From DATLFA01 sp039934635 (GTDB taxonomy: Bacteria; Actinomycetota; Acidimicrobiia; Acidimicrobiales; WLNW01), in the NCBI GenBank assembly GCA_039934635.1, contig JBDTLT010000219.1, forward strand, positions 1 through 9,277: 9,277 nt of DNA, in the 5' to 3' direction. Under the pieces are notes generated by a model, which had not been told where the DNA came from, did not search any database, and saw only the letters and a list, made by a program, of their open reading frames with translations. A program made the translations under genes and the position numbers. This document shows positions 5,174 to 9,277 of this stretch, piece by piece (positions within the stretch are counted from its first letter, which is position 1; each line of letters begins with the position of its first letter).

Positions 5174-7543
5174 TTGAAGCGCACCCGCCCTTTGAGGTTC
5201 GTCGCGAAATTGACCCTGGTCGCTTCCGTGGCCGCGCTGTGCGCCGGGGTGATCGGGTCGGCGCAACCCGCCGCCGCGTTCACGAACTTCGGACGCACTG
5301 TCGCCGCCGGCGACGACTTCAGCCTCGTGCTCGGGTCCAATGGCATCGCCATGGGTTTCGGTCTGAACACCTATGGTCAGTTGGCCAACTCGGTGAACAA
5401 CGGCACGTCGAATCCCAACCCGGTCCCTTCGGGGATCGGTCCGAGCAATTTGGTTGCCATCGAGGCCGGGGACAACTGGGGCGTCGGGCTCGACAGCTTC
5501 GGCAGGGTGTGGACGTTCGGTAACAACTTGTACGGCCAACTCGGTCGATCGGCCAACGCCGGCACCAATACGCCGAATCCGAGCTCGTCCCTGGTCGCCG
5601 GCCTCACCAGCGTGACCGCAATCGCTGCAGGGCTAGAGCACACGCTCGCGTTGCGCAGCGACGGCACCGTTTGGGGCTTCGGCACCAACGGCAAAGGGGA
5701 ATTGGGCGAAGCGGTCCCCGTCGGCACCATGACGACGACACCGGTGAAGATACCGGGCTTGTCGAACATCATCTCGATCGCCGCGGGATCGGACCACAGT
5801 CTGGCGCTCGGTGCCGACGGCAACATATGGGCATTCGGCTCCAACTTCTACGGCCAGCTCGCCAACACGACCAACAGCGGTGTCGTCGCCAGCAATCCGA
5901 CACCGACGAAGATCGAGTTGCTGACGAGTGTCACCGCCATCTCTGCGGGCAAGCAGTACAGCCTCGCGTTGACGTCCGACGGCGGGGTGTTTGCATTCGG
6001 TTCCAATGCCAATGGCGAGCTCGGTCGCACCGCAAACTCGACCGCCAATCCGTCGCCGACGCGCGTGCTCGGAATCTCCGCGGCAATCGGGATTTCCGGC
6101 GACGGCCATCACTCGCTCGTCCTGCTGGCGAATCACACCGTGGTCGGCTTCGGCCCCAATCTGTACGGTCAATTGGGCTCGTCCACCAACACCGGTACCG
6201 TGACCCCGGTTGCGCCGACACCGGTCACGGGCCTGACGAACGCCACCGGGATGGCCGGCGGCGACAACCACTCGCTGATTGTGCGAGGCGATGGCTCCGT
6301 AGTCACCTTCGGTCGCAACCTACGCGGCGAGCTCGGGTTCGCTGCCGACATCAATGCACACGCCGCGTTCACGCAAGTGATCGCATCGGGCATCGGTCAG
6401 CCGCCGTCGTTCGCTTCCATAGTGCCGGCGCGCTTGTTGGACACGCGACCCGGCGGGTCCACGATCGACGGTATCGACGATGGCGGCGACGTACGTGACG
6501 CCGACACCACGACTGCGGTGCAGGTCGTGGGTCGTGGCGGTGTGCCCATCGACGCAACCACAGTCGCGCTCAACGTCACGGTGACCGGTGCGCAAGGCAC
6601 GGGTTACATCACCGTGTACCCCTGCGGCAGCACGCAACCGAACGCGAGCAACCTCAACTATCAAACTGGTTCGACCATCGCCAACGCGGTCATCGCCAAA
6701 GTGAGTGTCGGCGGCAACGTGTGTCTCTATACATCAGCCGCGACCCAACTCATCGTCGACGTCAATGCCTACTACCGCGACAGCACCGCGTTCGGCTCGC
6801 TCGTTCCCGCGCGGTTGCTCGACACGCGCCCCGACTCACCGACGGTGGATGGGTTGTACGAGAACCTCGGTCCGCTCGAAGCCAACGAGGTCACCCAACT
6901 GTCGGTTGCCGGTAGAGGTGGGGTCCCGGCCAACGCGACCGCGGTTGCCCTCAATGTCACGGTGAACCAAGCGCAGGCGCCCGGTTACATCACTGCCTAC
7001 CCTTGCGGCAGTCCGCAGCCCAACGCATCGAACGTCAATTTCGAGGCGGGCGCGACGATCCCCAACGCGGTTGTTGTGAAGATCGGCGTCGCGGGTAACG
7101 TCTGTTTCTTCGCGTCGGCGGCGACGCAACTCATCGTCGATGTCAACGCGTACTTCCGAGACAGCTCGTCGTCGGCCTCGCTGGTGCCGGCGCGGTTGCT
7201 CGACTCGCGACCGGGCGCGGCCACCATCGACGGCGTCTCCGCCGCGATCGGGCTGCGGCCGGCCGACTCGGTCACCGAGCTGCCGGTGACAGGTCGTGGC
7301 GGTGTCCCCGGCGGCGCCACCGCGGTCGTCTTGAACATCACCGTCACCGCGCCGCAGGGCGACGCGTTCGTCACCGTCTTCCCGTGTGGATCACCACGCC
7401 CCAACGCGTCGAACATCAACTATTCCGCGGGTGTCACGATCGCGAACTTGGTCATTGCCAAAGTCGGCGACGACGGCAAGGTCTGCCTCTACACATTGGG
7501 TGCGACGCATCTGATCGCCGACGTGAACGCGTACTACTCGTAA
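5174..7543 (+). CDS. Secreted RCC1-repeat beta-propeller protein with three C-terminal PARLLDTR domains
   Basis: A 789-residue exported protein of unknown function. Residues 1-35 are a Sec signal peptide: basic KRTRPLRFVAK, a hydrophobic core, and AAA before Phe36 as the likely cleavage site. This supports the TTG start, which has GGGGAGG 5 nt upstream. Residues 44-389 carry seven RCC1-type repeats of 51-54 residues, each with an 'AAG-x-x-HSLAL-x-x-DG-x-V-x-x-FG-x-N-x-x-GQLG' pattern. Seven blades are the number that closes one RCC1 propeller. Residues 415-789 are three copies of a domain starting PARLLDTRPG and containing GRGGVP, ALNVTV, YPCGS, ASN-(L/V/I)-N and an ending like LIVDVNAYY. The RCC1 part has no cysteine, whereas each C-terminal repeat has two. 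RCC1 folds usually bind proteins; in a secreted bacterial protein the partner is unknown, and a surface-binding or adhesive role is inference. It is the only gene in its orientation and converges on the dioxygenase gene. Confidence 0.93.
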   Translation: MKRTRPLRFVAKLTLVASVAALCAGVIGSAQPAAAFTNFGRTVAAGDDFSLVLGSNGIAMGFGLNTYGQLANSVNNGTSNPNPVPSGIGPSNLVAIEAGDNWGVGLDSFGRVWTFGNNLYGQLGRSANAGTNTPNPSSSLVAGLTSVTAIAAGLEHTLALRSDGTVWGFGTNGKGELGEAVPVGTMTTTPVKIPGLSNIISIAAGSDHSLALGADGNIWAFGSNFYGQLANTTNSGVVASNPTPTKIELLTSVTAISAGKQYSLALTSDGGVFAFGSNANGELGRTANSTANPSPTRVLGISAAIGISGDGHHSLVLLANHTVVGFGPNLYGQLGSSTNTGTVTPVAPTPVTGLTNATGMAGGDNHSLIVRGDGSVVTFGRNLRGELGFAADINAHAAFTQVIASGIGQPPSFASIVPARLLDTRPGGSTIDGIDDGGDVRDADTTTAVQVVGRGGVPIDATTVALNVTVTGAQGTGYITVYPCGSTQPNASNLNYQTGSTIANAVIAKVSVGGNVCLYTSAATQLIVDVNAYYRDSTAFGSLVPARLLDTRPDSPTVDGLYENLGPLEANEVTQLSVAGRGGVPANATAVALNVTVNQAQAPGYITAYPCGSPQPNASNVNFEAGATIPNAVVVKIGVAGNVCFFASAATQLIVDVNAYFRDSSSSASLVPARLLDSRPGAATIDGVSAAIGLRPADSVTELPVTGRGGVPGGATAVVLNITVTAPQGDAFVTVFPCGSPRPNASNINYSAGVTIANLVIAKVGDDGKVCLYTLGATHLIADVNAYYS
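5303..6340 (+). repeat. Seven RCC1-type repeats (one predicted beta-propeller)
   Basis: Equivalent glycines fall at about residues 46, 99, 153, 205, 259, 310 (Asp in this blade) and 363, giving periods of 51-54 residues. Each blade ends in GQL or GEL. Blade 6 is the most divergent (SGDGHHS start and ANHTVVGFG in place of the SDG turn). Confidence 0.88.
6416..7540 (+). repeat. Three tandem 127-residue (381-bp) PARLLDTR domains
   Basis: Repeat starts are at residues 415, 542 and 669, a period of exactly 127 codons with no net insertion or deletion; the last copy ends with the protein. Cysteines fall at 484/517, 611/644 and 738/771, each pair 33 residues apart. That suggests one disulfide per domain. 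The DNA copies have diverged at many sites, so the duplication is not recent. Confidence 0.9.
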
Positions 7544-7568
7544 AGACAGAGTCGTCGACGCAGCGAAG

Positions 7569-8819
7569 TCAGTCCCAGCTCGTTGCGCGCGTGGCGACAC
7601 GCCCGTTGGGATCGGGCCGGAACAACACGTCGTTGTAGTGACAACCCGCGGGTATCCATTCGAACGTCTTCGGTTCGGCGAACTTGTAATAGAGCACGCG
7701 CCGCCCCGCATCATTCGACAGCGGCGGAGGCGTGGTGTGCATCGTGTCGCCATAGTGCAACGTGAGGTCGCCCGGCTCGGTGTCGAGGGCGACGACCGGT
7801 AGGTCGCCTTCTTGGCCCCGCATGAGCCAATGCTTCGCGTAGTGGTGCGATCCGGCGAGTACGAGCAACTGCCCGTTGTACGCGTTGGCGTAGTCGAGTT
7901 GCACGCCGGCCTGAATGAGTGGACACATCACGGGATGGCCGCCGACGCCGTCATCGACGTGCCACTCGAGATCGCCGTTGCCTTTCACGACGTCGGGGTT
8001 CTTGATGAACACCATCGGCCCGTCGAGGCGGTCGTCGCATACGCGAAGGTCGGGCCCCGCAAGTCGCGCGAACCGAGCAAGCCGAGGGTCGTGCGAGAAC
8101 GCGGCGAGCACATCAGAGAACCGGTCGAGGTAGTTGATACGCGTGACGACCTCGCGCCCTGTCGAGTCGACCGACCACCACGAGAAGCCATCGTCAGGAG
8201 TTGTCGCAGCGCGGCAACGCTCGACTTCGGCACCCAGCAACGCGACCTCATCGGGCGTGAAGACGTTTCGTAGGTGGAGATAGCCCGCCGTCGTGAAGTA
8301 TTCGCGGAGGTCATCATCGGAGTCGTCGACGGTGAACGAGCGCTTCAGGTCGAGCGGCTGTCCATTGCGGTCGACCAATTCCGCGGTGGCGATCGCAGAG
8401 GTGAAGATCTTGCGTCCGGACAAAACGGCTCGCAGCGACGGCTCCCACCGCTTCCAACCGGCGAGCGACCCCCGCACGATTCGTGCGCGACCAGTGTTGA
8501 CCGCACCGCTCGCCATCAGTAGTTCGTTGACGACGTCGGAGAAACCCTGCGCGCTGATCTCGACCAACGTCTCGGCCTCGTCGTCGCCTACGACCACCCG
8601 CATCGACTCGTCGGTTGCGACATACGTGAACGTCGGTCCATCGGCGATATGGAATGCGAGAGGCGCCGCGCCGCGCAGGTCGCCATCGGTGAGGTGCCCG
8701 TTGCGGGCGATCAACCGTGGGAGCTCGCGGCGATGGAACGTCTCGAAGTCGTGCCGCGGGAACGAGTCGGCAATTTCGTCGACCCACGGCAGAGTGGTTG
8801 CGTCACCAATGGTTGCCAT
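7569..8819 (-). CDS. SCP2-like domain fused to a phytanoyl-CoA dioxygenase (PhyH) family oxygenase
   Basis: A 416-residue protein. The C-terminal part (about 170-385) is an Fe(II)/2-oxoglutarate oxygenase of the PhyH family. YLHLRNVFTPDEVALL (180-195) is the family's opening strand and helix. The iron ligands are HVD (His287, Asp289) and His361 in GDTMHTTPP (357-365), and Arg373/Arg374 are placed to bind 2-oxoglutarate. NGQLLVLAGSHH (315-326) is the usual segment before the distal histidine. Residues about 50-140 look like an SCP2/sterol-carrier-like lipid-binding domain (SMRVVVGDDEAETLVEISAQ, then GRARIVRGSLAGW). That assignment is weaker than the PhyH one. Such an enzyme could hydroxylate an acyl-CoA or small hydrophobic substrate held by its own carrier domain (inference). 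ATG at 8819 has GGGGGTG just upstream. Its stop lies 25 bp from the stop of the converging RCC1 gene, with no clear terminator between them. Confidence 0.87.
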   Translation of the reverse strand: MATIGDATTLPWVDEIADSFPRHDFETFHRRELPRLIARNGHLTDGDLRGAAPLAFHIADGPTFTYVATDESMRVVVGDDEAETLVEISAQGFSDVVNELLMASGAVNTGRARIVRGSLAGWKRWEPSLRAVLSGRKIFTSAIATAELVDRNGQPLDLKRSFTVDDSDDDLREYFTTAGYLHLRNVFTPDEVALLGAEVERCRAATTPDDGFSWWSVDSTGREVVTRINYLDRFSDVLAAFSHDPRLARFARLAGPDLRVCDDRLDGPMVFIKNPDVVKGNGDLEWHVDDGVGGHPVMCPLIQAGVQLDYANAYNGQLLVLAGSHHYAKHWLMRGQEGDLPVVALDTEPGDLTLHYGDTMHTTPPPLSNDAGRRVLYYKFAEPKTFEWIPAGCHYNDVLFRPDPNGRVATRATSWD

Positions 8820-8954
8820 GGCACCCCCGTTGCATCGCCACGAGTGAGCGAAACCGCTCCCTCGATCTGCACAGTATGGCCGACCGTCAGGCCGCTCACG
8901 ACCCCGTCGGCGCGGAATGCGTAGCCCATTCTCGCCACCCCCACCAGCTCAGGG

Positions 8955-9001
8955 ACCACGTTGCCGCCACCCCCGGCCACCCCCGCCACCACGTTGCCGC
9001 C
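8955..9001. repeat. 14-bp direct repeat, 33-bp spacing
   Basis: ACCACGTTGCCGCC occurs at 8955-8968 and again at 8988-9001. The 33-bp period equals 11 codons and encodes GGNVV twice in the open minus frame. The sequence between is C-rich (GGT/GGG/GCC codons on the minus strand). Confidence 0.75.
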
Positions 9002-9011
9002 GATTGTTGCG

Positions 9012-9034
9012 GTGCCTGCCGCAGTGGCAGGCGC
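9012..9034. terminator. Stem-loop GCCTGCC-GCAGT-GGCAGGC, possible factor-independent hairpin without T tract
   Basis: A perfect seven-base-pair stem (9014-9020 with 9026-9032) around a 5-nt loop, extendable by a G-T wobble and a G-C pair. No T run follows on either strand, so it is at best a weak terminator or processing hairpin. Confidence 0.25.
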
Positions 9035-9148
9035 TCGAGCGTCCGCTGCACCTGCCCACGGCCCCTACGACCGAATGCCCGACGACTGCAGCAACACCAC
9101 TCGGTCGCCAGCGGGTGCGGGGCGACGGGCCGATTCGGCTTCAGGCAG

Positions 9149-9160
9149 AGGGCGCGCCCT
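9149..9160. other. 12-bp perfect palindrome AGGGCGCGCCCT
   Basis: It lies between the low-complexity stretch and the reading frames at the window edge, overlapping a minus-strand TAG (9159-9161) and just before a plus-strand TTG (9163). It could be an operator or hairpin, or chance in GC-rich DNA. Confidence 0.3.
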
Positions 9161-9162
9161 AA

Positions 9163-9277
9163 TTGCAGGTGTTCAACTCGCGCAACGAGTTCAGTGCGCT
9201 GCCAACGGTCAAGCCCTTCTGGTTGTGGCAGCCCGACATGACGGCGGACGTACTGCTGCGCGGCGAAGACCTTGCGA
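9163..9277 (+). CDS. Possible start of an unidentified gene (partial; strand uncertain)
   Basis: From TTG at 9163 a plus frame is open to the window end (38 codons, including FNSRNEFSALP and KPFWLWQPDMTADVLL). It comes directly after an in-frame TAA, with AGAGGG about 10 nt upstream. The competing reading is the C-terminus of a minus-strand gene over the same bases, ending ALNSLRELNTCN at TAG 9159-9161. The two frames share third codon positions, so G/C bias cannot separate them. I recognise neither product. Only sequence beyond 9277 can decide. Confidence 0.25.
   Translation, partial: MQVFNSRNEFSALPTVKPFWLWQPDMTADVLLRGEDLA

Larger units (their letters stand above)
8820..9158. other. GC-rich low-complexity stretch without a confident gene
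   Basis: About 340 bp upstream of the dioxygenase gene. On the minus strand a frame is open from 9064 to 8711, with coding-like codon bias between about 9000 and 8830 (strong G at position 1, G/C at position 3). It encodes Gly/Val-rich sequence including GGNVVAGVAGG and ADGVVSGLTVG. It has no good start or ribosome site, and it runs 109 bp into the dioxygenase gene in another frame. It could be a decayed gene fragment, a frameshifted small gene or chance. The dioxygenase promoter should also lie here; I see no clear boxes. Confidence 0.4.

Noticed and set aside
4994..5539. Minus-strand 181-codon frame across the intergenic region
   Set aside because: Most of it is antisense to the signal peptide and first RCC1 repeats, with no recognisable motif and no good ribosome site.
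5633..6271. Minus-strand 212-codon frame inside the RCC1 gene
   Set aside because: Its repetitive appearance only mirrors the RCC1 repeats on the other strand.
6416..7540. CRISPR or mobile-element origin of the 381-bp periodic repeats
   Set aside because: The period is an exact number of codons, the reading frame is continuous, and the copies differ mainly as diverged protein repeats; there are no short identical repeats with spacers.
7544..7568. Bidirectional terminator between the converging genes
   Set aside because: The 25-bp gap contains only a GTCGAC palindrome; there is no stable stem-loop and no T tract on either strand.
8717..9241. Plus-strand 174-codon frame over the dioxygenase start and the low-complexity stretch
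   Set aside because: Arg/His/Cys-rich shadow composition, no ribosome site, and it overlaps a well-supported minus-strand gene.

Overview
The window is GC-rich, with strongly G/C-biased third codon positions, GTG and TTG starts, and a lipoprotein signal, all of which fit a high-GC actinobacterium. A secreted protein ending in tandem 'PARLLDTR' repeats suggests Acidimicrobiia (Ilumatobacter-like). That placement rests on remembered resemblance, not on a search. I see no tRNA, rRNA, CRISPR array, transposase or phage gene.

Region 1 (1-4912, all minus strand) reads in transcription order: FMN nitroreductase-like protein (4912-4286), AMP-forming acyl-CoA ligase (4282-2657), MaoC/hydratase-2 double-hotdog protein (2621-1743), alpha/beta-hydrolase-fold protein (1711-1004), and, after 88 bp, the lipoprotein substrate-binding subunit of a family-5 (peptide/nickel type) ABC importer (915-1, C-terminus outside the window). 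Gaps of 3, 35 and 31 bp suggest a four-gene operon; the binding protein may be read through or have its own promoter. Together they look like a pathway that imports a carboxylic acid, loads it onto CoA and alters the acyl chain. Two members have altered active sites. The hydrolase-fold protein lacks both the nucleophilic Ser (GHAMG instead of GHSMG) and the catalytic His, and the MaoC protein has a rebuilt hydratase motif.

Region 2 (4913-5173) is a divergent intergenic region. It holds a 10-bp palindrome about 70 bp upstream of the operon and a short GC hairpin that contains the Shine-Dalgarno sequence of the next gene.

Region 3 (5174-7543, plus strand) encodes a 789-residue secreted protein: signal peptide, seven RCC1-type repeats (one predicted beta-propeller), then three copies of a 127-residue domain with an invariant cysteine pair.

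Region 4 (7569-8819, minus strand, converging on the previous gene) encodes a 416-residue protein that joins an SCP2-like N-terminal domain to a phytanoyl-CoA dioxygenase (PhyH) domain with intact iron ligands.

Region 5 (8820-9277) has no confident gene. It holds a GC-rich low-complexity stretch with a 33-bp-spaced direct repeat, a hairpin, a 12-bp palindrome, and two mutually exclusive partial reading frames at the window edge.
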